From contig CM048575.1 in NCBI GenBank assembly GCA_026413225.1, positions 5,918,001-5,982,000 of the forward strand: 64,000 bases of DNA. Direction: 5' to 3'. Numbering within the stretch: position 1 is the stretch's first letter; every line of letters starts with the position of its first letter. Shown here piece by piece: positions 10,270 through 23,600 of this stretch. Below the pieces are notes generated by a model that ran no database searches, was not told where the DNA came from, and saw only the letters and a program-made list of their open reading frames with translations. The DNA is from Otis tarda. Its lineage: Eukaryota > Chordata > Aves > Otidiformes > Otididae. Position numbers and translations under genes: made by a program.

Positions 10270-11610
10270 GAGTTACACCTACGACTTATTTTATTGTATT
10301 TTATTTGCATAAACAAACTTCAGGGCTTTGCTAAACAGGAACTGTTCAAGTCAAAACAAACCAAACTCTAGTCGGTGTGTGCGGGGAAACAGCACAGCAA
10401 TCCCGGGGAAGGGGAGGCAGAGATGGAGAGGAGAGGAAGCGGTGTCTTTACAGCACGTGCGCGCTCACGGCGGTGCGGGGACAGTGCCTCTCCTGCTGAG
10501 AGGGCTCGCTGACTCAGAGAGCTATTCGCAAACTTCTTCAGAATATTTTTAAGTAGAAGATAAAAAGAAATACATGGTAACGGCCGTCCTTAACCAGCAC
10601 AGGAGGGATCTGCCTTTTGTTTTTATAAAAAGATTAATAAAAAATATTGAAAAATTCTCATCTCCTTTTACATTTTTAACCTAGTAGAATTCCGAAGTTT
10701 CTTAGAAAACTATGTTACCTTGGAAAGAGCACTCAAGTTCACAACCAGCTGCAAAGAGGATACACAAAATGCCTACAAGCAGTTTGGGACTCCAGCACAC
10801 ACCAGGCCTAACAGTGTACACAGACAGTGGTGAAAGGGAGGGTGTCATTTCTTTTTTTTTTTTTTTTTTTTTAACCATGCTAATTTCATTAACTTTCAAC
10901 ATAAAAGGAAAACAATTTTTAAAAGGCCCTAAACTCAACTGTTACATAAAAAAAGGGTTTTTTTTTTTTTAAAAAAAATCATAGCAGTTTGGTCCCAACA
11001 AGTTAACATTTAGATGTTTATTCACATGCTTCATCATTTTCTTATTTATAAGAACCAAAAATAGTTTCCAAAATTATCATTTAATTGATGTTACTACATA
11101 CGTAAAGGCCTAAAATAAGCAGAGTATGAATTTAAAAAATTGAATACACAAGAGGGGAGAGAAATTTGAACTGGAGAGTTAATCCCGACCTTTACTATTG
11201 CAAATTATAAAAGAAAAACAAAAACGTCAAGACTACTGGGTTAAGATGGGCACAAACCAAAATCCACGTTGTCTTCAAAGCTTGTTACCAAAGGGATAAC
11301 CGACCATTCCGTAAGGTCACGGATGAGAGAAAAGCTAGGATCTCACCCAGGGCTTGACCTTATTCAGTCCAGAAGGGAAGTCTTTGGGAAGCCGGACTCC
11401 ACGCGTGGATCCAGGCAGAAATGATTTCTCAGTGCTAGTCCACTCCTGGGCAGGCCGGACTCTGGAAATGCAGTTAACTTCGGGATGGTGTCAGAGCTCC
11501 TCTCCAGGGCTCTGCTCTGCGCTCCTGTGGCCCTGACAATCTCCAGCACTAGCCTTGCGCTGAATCCCTTCCCTCCCGCCAGGGCGCTCGGAAACACGCA
11601 GACGGCGCGG
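10270..11610 (-). other. THRAP3: THRAP3 3' UTR with two candidate poly(A) sites
   Basis: AT-rich sequence downstream of the THRAP3 stop. On the minus strand AATAAA occurs twice close together at 10290-10295 and 10300-10305 (distal site, end near 10270) and once at 11017-11022 (possible proximal site giving a 3' UTR of about 600 nt). A 21-nt T tract (plus strand) lies at 10852-10872. No other gene is seen. Confidence 0.75.
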
Positions 11611-14600
11611 CTATTCAGCCGTCGTCTGCAAGGTGTCCTTTTCCTCTCTGTTTTCTGTTCCGCTTTCGTCATCTTCGATTTCTCCTTCCTCTCCACTGAA
11701 TTTGTCGTGAGCCCACTTGGGGCTGGTGCTTGACTTCCGGAACATGAAGCGACCTCTTCCTCGGGGGAAAGCACCCCGACCGCGGCCTCTGTTCACCCAC
11801 TTGTCCGCGCCTTCGCCCTCCCGGTCGTCGTGCTGCACAGGAGGAAGCCAACGACATCAGGTGAAACAGACTGACTAACTCGCAACGCAAGGGCAGGAAA
11901 CCTCCGGCTCCTGACACGCAACCCACAGCGAATGCTGCCGTCTAAAGAGAAACACTGCCTCGGTTCGGGGAAGAACAGCAGATAAAGGCAGGGATGCACA
12001 ACCGCCACGCGGGCTCTTTGTGCACGGCAACCTGTCCTTGCCGGCAGGAAGCTCTCTAGAGAGCATTTAGGGATGGACAGGGGAGGGGTTTCTAGGCCTG
12101 GGGGTACCACTGCTGGTTCTGCAGCTCCAGGATTTAGATATTCCACACATTTCCCCTTTACTTTCTTGTCAATCGAACCACTCGGGCAGCTTCAGTCCTT
12201 ACTGCTGTGTACTCAGGGAGTTCAGCACGCGCCGCTTTCAGGAACGCTTTGTGTGAGCTAAGGCAAGACAACGGGTACAAGCTGACGCTGACACAAATGG
12301 ATTCATTTCTCTATTGCAATTCTGCCTTCAATAAGATCAGAGAAAAATACAGTTTAAAAAATAAAAAATTAAAAATCAAGGCTTTCTTGTTTGAGGTGCA
12401 AGACTGAAAATACTGCATTCCTTAATGAAAAGATCGGGGAGCTCGAGTACTTCAGATCAGGAAGAGAAAGTCAGTTAGTGTCTTTAAAACTACCCCTCTT
12501 TCGAAGAACAGTCACACCGGATTCTCCTAGAGGAATGCCTGTCAGTACGGCGGCCTGCTATTGCCAGAGATAAAGGAACCGTACTAACCACCCAGGCAGC
12601 TGGACGCTTTGCGGGGACAGAACCACCAAGAAATGCAGGCCACGGGCAACACAGCCTAACAGATTTAAGCTGTGTTTTCCACAACGCTGTGAAACTCTTT
12701 AACTGGCCTTAGGATTCGCTTAATGGCAAACCACTCGACAGTGAACAGAAACAAGTTCTCTTTAGTCGTGAGCCAGCAGCTTCTTGTGAAGCAGTGTCAC
12801 ACGAAGCCTTAACCTGGAGGATTAGATCCGTTAATGACAGCTGGGGCTTTCACCTCTGACATGTTTAAGAACAGACACCCGGAGCGTACACGCGTGTTGC
12901 AGTACTTAAGCCACATACCAAGTAGTACTTCTTGCTCTTGGGTGTGTACTCTGGATCCCACTCCTCATCTCTGTTTCGCTTCTGGAAGTCGTTGTTGCCC
13001 CCACTGTTGCTGTTATTGTTGCCTGAAAAGTTGCCTCTGCCCCATCCTCGCCCTCTTGCTCTGAACTGCTGCAAAGCAAAACATGGGAGAAAAATAAAAC
13101 GGGTGCGGTGGCAGTGCCCTCCCACCCCCAGACAGCTTCCAGGGCTACCAAGAGAGAAAATATCCCTTCTCTAACCATCCAACACCTTCGACCTATCATT
13201 AAAATAAGAGCTCAGTCCATTTTAGGGTTTTCTAGCTCATCTGATCACACGGTGCATTACGTTTCGATAAAGCTGCTTAAGGTCATGTAGAGGCATTTCC
13301 AGAGTGCCCAAGGGACAGCATCTGACAAACGCGATACGAACGTAAGACAGCTGTGTAACTAAGGCACACAAAGTGCAAACAGGGAGCGTGGTTACGACCA
13401 GATGAGTCACTTTGGTAGCCTAACCCAAACTGATACACATCACACTGCCCGCCGGGGCTGCTCAGCAATGACTAACACACAAAAGCTTCCAGCCTTGATT
13501 CTGCTCCAGGTATCTTCAGCTCAACCGCCCAGACTGAGACAGCACCCTGGTTTGTGCTCCAGACCTGGAGCGATCACATTCTGGCTCATCATCCACAACC
13601 AGATGATGTCCTTGAGGTTTCTCCTTCACGGTATGCTTTAACTGTGAAAGAGCAACACACAACGGCCACTTTTTGACCGCTTTGGGAATTGACACTTGGG
13701 GCACGGGGGCGGAGAACACTTACAAAGGTCCCTCTAGCTCTTCCTCTCTCGTTTGGACCAGTGAATTCTTTAGTCCCAAGCCGGGACTTGTCAAAGCCTG
13801 TGGTGCTTTCCTCCCTCTCCTCAGTCTCCTCAGGATATTCCTCCGCTTTGACTGAATGAGAGGATCGCGAAGATGATGAGCTGGATCTGGATCTCTCACG
13901 CACCCTTCGGTGTTTCCTGTTTCAGTGATAGGAAATGGAAGTGAGGGGGGCACAGTCAGCGTTAATAACTCAGTTGTGACTTGCTTGTTACAGAACCATT
14001 TCTTTATCACTTCCCTATCAATGCAAAGCTCTCCTTTTCCTGCTACAAAAAGGAAAAGCCATAGCAAGAGCTCAGGATCAACTACAACACACAGATCTAA
14101 CACAGAGCCCAAGTCTTCTCCAGAAAGAACTCGTTGCTTCTTTCTAAGGTGTTTACACCATCTCCTACGAGATAAGCATGCATCCACAAAGTTTTAGTCA
14201 AACGGAAAATTAATCTAATAGAAAAGGATTAAATTAACATTAAAGCAAAGTAATTTAAACATGGCTGTTCTCTGTAACACAACAGGAACGAGAAGAAAAA
14301 GTGACTCACCCATTCTGACACATGGAGCCTTCTCATTTACCTTTAACAATTATTTAGTGTTTCAGATAGATATAACGATATCAAGGCGACACGCAGAGGA
14401 ATAATTCACGCCACTGGAGCAGCTATGTCAAAAGGTGTACAACTGTATGTACACGATGTCATCTCCAGCCTTAACAGCAGAAACACGAAAGGCAGAAGGA
14501 AATGGCTATTAGGTTTCCTACATACTTTTTCTTAGAGCCTTTGTGACTTTTCTCCGTTTTCTCAGTTGATCTTTCCCTTGAGTGACTTGAATCCCTTGAG

Positions 14601-17600
14601 TCCACCGATTCTCTGGATTTATCACGTTTAAGATCTCTTTCCTTATGTTTTTTACGGCGTTCAATATCAAGGCGCAGGTCAACAGGGTCATCCTTATATT
14701 TCCCTTCAGCCTACAAACGCAGGGAAGAGGGGAGAGTTTAATACAAAGGTTTACGGCGCACTGGCTCAGCACCACTATGCTATTGACTTCTGGAGAACAG
14801 GAGTTTATACTAATCAATAATCCATTTTAAGATGTAAAATAATGCACTATTAAAATAAGCTTTTATGTGTCAGAATTCCAGTTTCCTAGTGCATTTTAAG
14901 ATCACTGCTTTTTAACTTTCATTCTCGTCTTTCAAACAGCATTAGCATAAATAGTCTGGTAATAGGGGAGGGAGAAACATGGCAGCTGACACTTATCGTA
15001 CACCACAGCCAGTGAGAGAGGAGAACAACTTGGAAATCCCATCCAACTGATTATGTATCAGAACTACAGCGTGTCAAAAATCTCTTAACGGCCCGTGGAC
15101 ATTTGCTACTGAACAGCAGCATGCTCACTATCCTGCTGACAGACATCATCTAGCAGGGTGGTAGGAATTTTAATCACCAGGTCTGGAAACGGTACTTCAG
15201 GAGAAGCAAAAGCTGTTTGCTGCTTGGAGATACCTAAGATAGCGATTACCGATCAACGTGGTAAGAGATGGAGGCCACTGAAATGCAGCAACCAAGTGCA
15301 ACTGGGAGAATGCCAACATCTCACTGATACGTAGCCTTTACTACGGCTGTCAAGAAGATTTACTCCGTGGCAGATGTCACTTAGAGCACTTCTTCCCCCT
15401 CGACTGGGGGGCACCGTGTGAAAGATGCCAAGAAGTCACTGCAGACAGAAGCATGCGTTTCTCCACACAATCCTAGCAAGTCTGCTAATGCAAGCTGACC
15501 CTGGTGTTTCACACAGCAAAAACCAACTAGCTGTACAAAAAATACTCAATTAGCTTTTATTTTTTTTTTACATTGTTAATTTAAAAAAAATCTAGTAACG
15601 TTTGCTTTAAGTTCTATTTGAATTGCTGCTTAAACAATGGATTTTCTGTGGAAAATGAGAGGTTGTGTTACCTGCGTGTGCTTTAAGACCAGTGGCACCT
15701 GGATGAGATTCTGCTGACCGCACACGCAGAGCAGCAAATTGACAGTGGCTGTGGTTCTGACAAACATTTGATTGAGCAGCAGCATGTCTGCGGGAAGCCT
15801 GTACGACGTTGCTAGCAAAAACACACATACAGCCTCGCTGGCTGGGCTCGGCGATTGCTACTTTATTTACACAGTACTAATCTTGGGAACTGAACGACTT
15901 GATATGCAACAAACATCATATTAATTGTCTTGAATTAAATACAAAAGGATTAGTAATTCTCTAGCTATTAAATTTTTTACTTACATGAGTTTCTAAACAC
16001 TTTTTTGTTTAAATAAATATGTCAAATAACGCAGGAGTGAGAGCAGGCGTTTTGTTTTGGTATTTTGCTCTTCTACTTTCCCCAGGCAAAGAGCTTTAAT
16101 TTCTACTCTGAGAATAAAACTGCTCCCAACACGATGGATGACAGATAAGAGACAAAATCAGCAGCAGCTCCCTTATGTGGTACAGCAAACACCTATTTGG
16201 GTTTGTGAGGGCACGTCTGTTTCACGGAAGGCTGGCGAGCTGTTTGGAAACCACGTTTATAATACACTCTGCCAAGCTGATGCTCAGAGTTCAGGCCCAT
16301 CAAATCCATCTCACCATCGTCCATGTCAAGCCACAAGTGTGTTTGGAAAAAATCGAAAACAAATATGAAACAAGTAAGGTTTCAGCAGGACTGTTTAAAA
16401 TCTCTTCAACGTTCAATGTAAATATGTATGAAGGTGAATAAACAACGGTTAAAATCCCAAACATTTTACGTTAAGCCATTTTTATGATTGTTTACAGCGA
16501 GTGCAATGGCTTAACAGTCATCTACTCAGAAAAGCTAACACACTAAATTCCAAATGGTCTGGATCTACTAAAACAAGTGCTGAATGTTAAAGTAACAGCA
16601 AATCAACAGAAATGGTACAGTAAGTTGTTAGAACAAAATTTATCATCTGCTTAATAGTGTATTTGGCTTAGATAAGTATTAAGTTTTACTTTCCTCTTTT
16701 TGACATGCACGTCTTTTTGAAAACATGGTTGGAAATATCGCATGTATACAATTGATTTAATAATACTTACAAGCAGAAAAATATCACAAAAAGTCTCTTC
16801 TCTCATCATGGGCACTTGTTCCAAAAATCCTCTCTTTTTTCTCAAGCTCACCTCAATTGACTTTGGGGTCATTTACCATAGTCTAACCACTTCACAAAGG
16901 TTGTTGATATATTTTTAATAAAAATTAACCCTTTGTAGTTCATTTTTAGAATTATGCCCATCCTTAAAAGAAAAACACAAACTTAAGTAGAGAGTAATTT
17001 AAACAAAAACATCACTGTTAAGTTCATGCCCAATGCACTCATTTTGTTGAATTAAACTAATCAGAGTAACAGTTCACCTTGAAGCCAGGATCTCTGGAGC
17101 TTTTTGTTTCCTCTTGAGAGAATCCATGTTTTCTAAAAGTACTGGGAGATATATCTATCCTCCTAAAAGTAAAAAAAGTACAGATATAATCTTGCTTGTA
17201 AGAAGAATCTGAAGTTTTTAGATCATATGACACATAAAGCAGAGCAGTATTTCCAAAGGTACTTAAAACTGCCCATATTTTTCCTTTTTTTTTTTTTTTT
17301 GCTGAAGCTAGTTCACTTGAACTATTCCAGAGTTATTCCGGAGGTTAACAGAGAAGGAAATCTGAAACACCCCTGAAATGTTAAAACAGTATCTAACGGC
17401 ACCAACCTGTGGATTTCAGGGCTCTTTTTGTTTTTAGCTGCATCTTGTTCCATTCCTTTCTTTAGATATTTGGTAAAGCGTTCATTCAGTGTCATTCCTG
17501 AAGACCCAAAGTGATGCTCTGTTCGGAGTTTGAGTAAACAATGCCAAGATATTAGTAAATACCATTTTTGTAACTAGACAAAGCACATCAGTCCTACAGC

Positions 17601-20600
17601 TTGGTCAAACTGAGACGCAGGGCACGTGAAGCACACTGGTGATGAGCTCTAACTAACGTTGCTGACAAATTTCAGTTTGAGTCTTGAAGTTAACAATTTA
17701 TTCAAGCGAGTCACAAATTCACTAGAACAACAAATTCTGAGTCACAGTTTCTGTGAATATTGCTCAGGTGAAAACAAGAATGCCTCTTCTGCCTTTCCAG
17801 AAGAAAAGTTATTTAGGTAAATAAAGACGACTCATGATTGGGCTGCTGTTCTCATCTATGACATAGCTGCTGTAAAACAACTCTAAGCATTAACTAGAGT
17901 GCAAGAAACCCACTTACATGGGCAGGGGAGGAGGGAACCCTCATCTGAGGATACGTGGACTGCTGACCTACCTCTGACATGGTGGACTATAGTCACTATA
18001 TGTTGAGCAAACAGTTCAGAAGGACTTCGCTGAGACTGAGCAGACTGAATGTGATGGAAAATGGAACGAAATTCTTGCTCTTTTTTGTTGCTGTGCACAA
18101 GGTCACGACACAGCTTGCGTTCCTGAGCCAATATGCCACTCGGGCTAGGAAAAGAACAGACCGCATGAAATAGAAGAACAGGGTAAAGGGAGGCAGTTTA
18201 AGATCATCAATGTTTCAGAAGTCGGAAGCCGACTGCATTTTTTATGTAGCGTTATGAAGGCAGCTAAGAACATTTCATCATATGAGCAGGACATTTATTT
18301 AAATATCTCTAAAACATCCTGACCTAGGTTACTGTAACAATTCAGGTCACTTGTTATGCTGTGTTAGGAGGGCTGTGCACATATTTAATCCTGACATCCT
18401 ACAATACACAAGCTCATTCTCACACCACGACCTGGCTGTGATCTTTTGATACTGTTCCTAAATTCTAGATTAACCTCTAACATTCCACAGAGCATATTAA
18501 AACTTCCTGGCTACTGCTGTACAAATGTACTTTCTGGAATAACTTTTTACTGTCTTAAGATTTCTTGAAGCAATGCTGCAGTGGCTCTCAGAGCTTCCCA
18601 GAGTTTCAGTAACGCTATGTTGAGAGTAAGAGTAATTAAACATACCCCAAAGAATAAAAATGGCATTTAAGCAGCACCGTAACTTTACCATACCACTAAG
18701 CTTCTAGCAGCCAGAAGCCACTGAGTGGCTAACTCTTTCCAGAGCCCTGGAAATTGTGAGGCAATATTATTTAGCTTTCCTCACACTTGGCATGCATTCA
18801 AGGATCTCAGGAACAGGAAAAAAAAAAAAAAAAAAAAAAAATCACTATTTAGACTTCTCAAAAAAATAGCAAATACTTACCGTGCAAGATCTTCATCAAA
18901 GGAATCCATTCGAATATTGACCTGGGCCTCACGAGTAATGGAAAAGGAGGATTTGCCAGGAGCTAGCCCCTCTACTTTGGTGCCTGGTTTCTCTTTTACC
19001 TCAGAAGTCTTCCTTGGTGGAGGGGAAGAACTTTTTTCCTGGCCTGATTTGTAAGTGGTCACTCTAAAATTCTTTTCAGGAACAAATCCCCTGTGACCTG
19101 GTTCAGCTCTCTTGGATGCTGGTCTCTCTTCTTTTTTAGATCTTTCAGAATAGCTTTCCTCCTCCATTTCATCAGGTTTCCTTTGCTTCTCTTTTCCAGG
19201 TGGCAAGAACACCACGCCTTCCCATTTTCCTGGCCTGTCCTCTTCTTGACTTTTACTCGCAGTTGCTACAACTTTAGACATAAATTTGGGCTCATCATCA
19301 AACTCCGAATCTTTTCGGCCCTTTGCCTTGTCTTTCTTTTCCTGCTCATCCGTTTCCTCTTTGCCATAATGACTTTCCTTGTGGAACTCCGGGACCTTTA
19401 CCTTGTCAAAGTCATCCCGGAACTTGTAGCGCTTGGGTGACTGGCTGCCACGGTACCCCTTCTCAGAGTCGGCTTTGGATGCATAGGAGTCAGATTTTGC
19501 CTTTCCATCTGTTGATCCCAACTCAGAGAAATTCCCTTTTTCTTTAGTTTTTTCTTTTTCAACATTTGTTACTTTCTGTTCTTTGTCTTTCCCATTCTCA
19601 GACTTCTGCTCTTCCAGATACCTGTCCACAAAACAGACAATACAGAAGTTTTCTTATTAAAAAAATCAACACTTCAGCTGAAAGCAGTCCAATTTTAGAC
19701 AATACCAAGCTATGCATGTACAGAAAGCTGTCTCTAGGCCCTAAAACAGTTAAAACGTAAAGTAGATTACTCAGCCTGGATTTAGACTTTTAGTTCTCAA
19801 CAAATTCAGCAAATGTAGAAGCAAATGGATACGTAGAACTGATGAAATGAGGCTTAAGAACACATAAAAAACCAGCTTACCCACAGATTCATTTTAAAGA
19901 AAATAGTAACGTCTTACCCAATCGATTTATTTACTTACAAACCTGGTTCAGGAGAACAACACATCAAAACTTTCAAACTGGGCTGTTCTGCTTTAAACAA
20001 CACACTGGAAATAAAAGCCTCAAAAGCTACTTCAAATTTTGGATGCAAGTTTCATAGGTAAGCTAAATATTTCATGACAGACTGCAAATACAAATAAAAG
20101 CAAAAAGGTTAACATAGAAGAATATTTCTTTTGCTGGGAGAAGACAAAACACATCTAGTGAAAACAACAATTTAGGCAGTTTAAAGCATCAGAACTATGT
20201 TTTAAAGCATTCATTAGGCAAAACCCCGGCTTTGAGGAAACAGCAATAAAGCCCAAGGACATTAGTTCAGTGCTTTGGAAAGTCTAGCAGTTACAGCTTT
20301 TTTTTTTTTCCCCCCTTCTTTTTAAATTTCAGACATCCCTTGACATAGACTCAGTTCAAAATAACTTCAAAAATAATAAAAGATCTAAAAGCACTTGCGA
20401 ATGCTACGTGTCTTTTAAAACAAAGCGTCACCTTCAGGCACGAATCTGTACTGACCAAGCACCCAGAAGGCGGTCCCCTGATGAAGGATGTCTTAATTTT
20501 GTGATGATCCTGGTGCTTTAGTTTCTCATACTACTCACATACTCAGGCTCAAGCACTGCAACCACACCTGCCTTCGGCTGCTTGCAGCAGGGCGTGCAGC

Positions 20601-23600
20601 AAGATTTAATGAAATTTTGCTAGTTTATAATATCTAATGCAATTCAAGAATGTAATACTAAAGAAATGTATTTAACTGAAAAGTAAATAACTTGGAAAGG
20701 CAAGCTTCCTGAGTGTGCTGTTAGGTTGCTAGAAAATCTCATCAGGCACATTTTCAGGTGTTCACAAGCTATGAATGTTTTTGCAGTGACTCTATGCAAC
20801 CTTTAGAACTATCAAAGTCCGAGAAGTAACTCCAGCTTCATTCAGCACAGGGCTAGGCCTGTGTTTTGTTCTATAATTTAGACAGCACCAGGCCCCATTC
20901 TAGCTGGAACCTGCACAGACACAGAGAACCCTACAGTGCTCACGGAGGGCACCTACACATGCGAGCTGGCTTGTCAAAAACCACTGCAGCACACCGAAAC
21001 TCATCACTTGCCTTTTTGAGAAGGCTCCTCCCCCAGGAGCTGTGGTTTCCTCCTTCTGAGATGTACTGTAAACCGAACCAACTGGTGTTGGACTTTTGCA
21101 CACAGGGCTCTTCCTCGTTGGGCTCAAACCTGCCGAGCCATGGTCAAAGGGACTCTGATGAGAGCCTGCCTGAAAGGAGGTGCTGCTGCTTTGTAAAGCA
21201 GAGCTCATCTGTGACGTGTTGGACTGTGGAGGGCTCGACTTTTGCAACGGGCTTGGCCGAGGAGAACGACGCCTCACCACAACTGACTGGAGAGGGCTTT
21301 TTAATGCAGGACTGCGTTCCCTTGGGCTAAGTTCAGACACAGAAGCTCTTGACGCTGAACTTGTACCATAGGTGGTCATATCTTGCCACGGTTTTGATCC
21401 CTCAGATGCCTTGGCATCTTGAGACGCTGCTCCTGAAAAAGGCTGCTCCTTAGACTCATCACCTTGATTATCTCCTGCAGCCTGAGATGCCCGGGCATCC
21501 TTGGAAGATGACTTTTTCTCCTTTCCAGATTTACGCTTGGAAGACTCAACTCGGCTATGATTTGAGGAAGACCGGGAAGAGGAAGACCTCCTTGACCGAT
21601 CAGAAGATGACTTATCAGAATTTCTAGAATGACTTCTAGATCTTGGTGAAGGAGACCTTCTCTTGGGTGAACGAGAGCGTGACCTCCCTCTACGAGGGCT
21701 ATACGCCTGGCGATAATTTTGCCAGTTTGACCTGTAATTCCCATATCCTCCTCGATTATACTGGCCCCATGGATAAAACCCTCGATTTCGGCCACGAAAA
21801 TAATACGGTCTCCTGTATCCTCTATTATGACCTCTGAAATCTCGGTTCTGATAGACTCTTGGATGGTTCCTTTCCCTGTTATGAGATGGAGAATAGGATC
21901 TTGAACGGGACCTAGAACTGATAAAAGAGAAAAAATTACACAAATGTTTTGTAGTTTATTCTTCTGTCATAACTTTTTACTTGAAGCCTTATAAAAACAT
22001 TTAAAAGCTCAGAAATTATTTTTTTCAAAAGTAATTTCTTCGGTTTACCCTCATCCCACTGAGGTATTACACTTTGCCCTCAATAAACTGCAGTGGAAAT
22101 AACTGGTATCTGTGATACTGCCAGACAAATATTTGACTTCAGGATGATTGCAGAGACCATGATGAGTACACGTTGCTCTTCATTTTTCCTGGGATGAACA
22201 TGGCTGCTACCCAGCTTCAGAAAAAGTGACAGAGCTGAAACTTCCAGCCCTTTACAGCTGAAGGTCAAGGTTACACCTCACCTTAGATCTCCTCCGCAAA
22301 GAAGTATTTCTTCATGCATGTCATGCTAACATTATCAGAACAGATCCAAAAATCTTCCTTTTATGCCTCAAGTTCTCATGTGCTTTTGAAATTCTTAGAG
22401 TCAAGATGAAACCTCACTTGCTTGCCAGGTGAGTTAAATAAATTGCCACACCTCAACACGAGATGGGCAGTACGGGAGCAAACAGCGCACTGCTCTATAG
22501 TTTTAAGTCTCAAAAGGTGCACTCCTCGCCATAATTCAGGAGCTGGAGCTCCAAACAGGCAGGAGAGCAGAGGGATATGCTCGCTCTCCAGCCTGACGCC
22601 GCGAGATGGCACTGTTCAGTGTCCCTCTGCTCGCCTCACGCCATGCAAGAACATTCATAAAGGACAAAACTGAATCCAAGACAAGCGTATAGTCTGTAAG
22701 AATACAGATTCCAGCAGCAAAACATTAAGGGTTCATTGTTCCCATCGTCTCTTCCCTTAAATTTTTGGAGCTGCAGTTGTGTAACTGTTTAAAAGCCCCA
22801 CTGTAGCTCAGGATTAAATCTCAGCTTTACAGGAAGTATTTCACAGCTGTTGGAAAAACAAACTTCCACTGAAAGTCTGAGATTTTAGCAAATTTGTATT
22901 AGTAAAACAGATGAAGTGTCCAAACTAGTAGATTTAAATAGAAGAGATTTTTCCAAATGGAATTTTAGTAAATCATATTAATTGAAATCATTTCTACAGT
23001 CCCTTCTTGCACGCAGAGAGATCCGTCTCTGAACCACTCGCTGGTCACACCCCAGACGTGTACTTTTACAGACTGGCAACACCCAACTCGCTGCTGCCCC
23101 CTCTCTGCTCACACCGCAAACCCCTGCAACGCTGCGGTTAGAATTCTTACATGCATGCAGTCAGAGACAAACTTCAGTTCTGCTTTTATTTTTTCCACCT
23201 ATCAAATACGTTACAGTTCAGCAGAAAGCAGTTTACTCGTACTATGGTCATTGCTAGTGAGCAGTTTAATAACAATTTTAACATATGCATCATCCTTTAC
23301 CTCAAATAACCAAAAACCCCTAAGAAACTTATCTGAGCCGCTTCCTCATTGGAACAACAATGACAAGAAAAGCAGAGAGGCAGACGGCAAGAACCAATGA
23401 TGGCAAGCCCTAGTCAGAAACATTCGCTCCCATTTCAGACAACTGCTGCATTTGTGACTAATTACTGGCAAGGGACCTGTTGTACACCGCTTCCAAAATC
23501 TGCTCTATCATTTTAGAGAGGCTTGCGGCAGGAAAATTTCACTCTAAAAGTTGCAGAGCTTATTTACAAGAAATCTTTTTAGAAAAATACAGTAAAGGTT

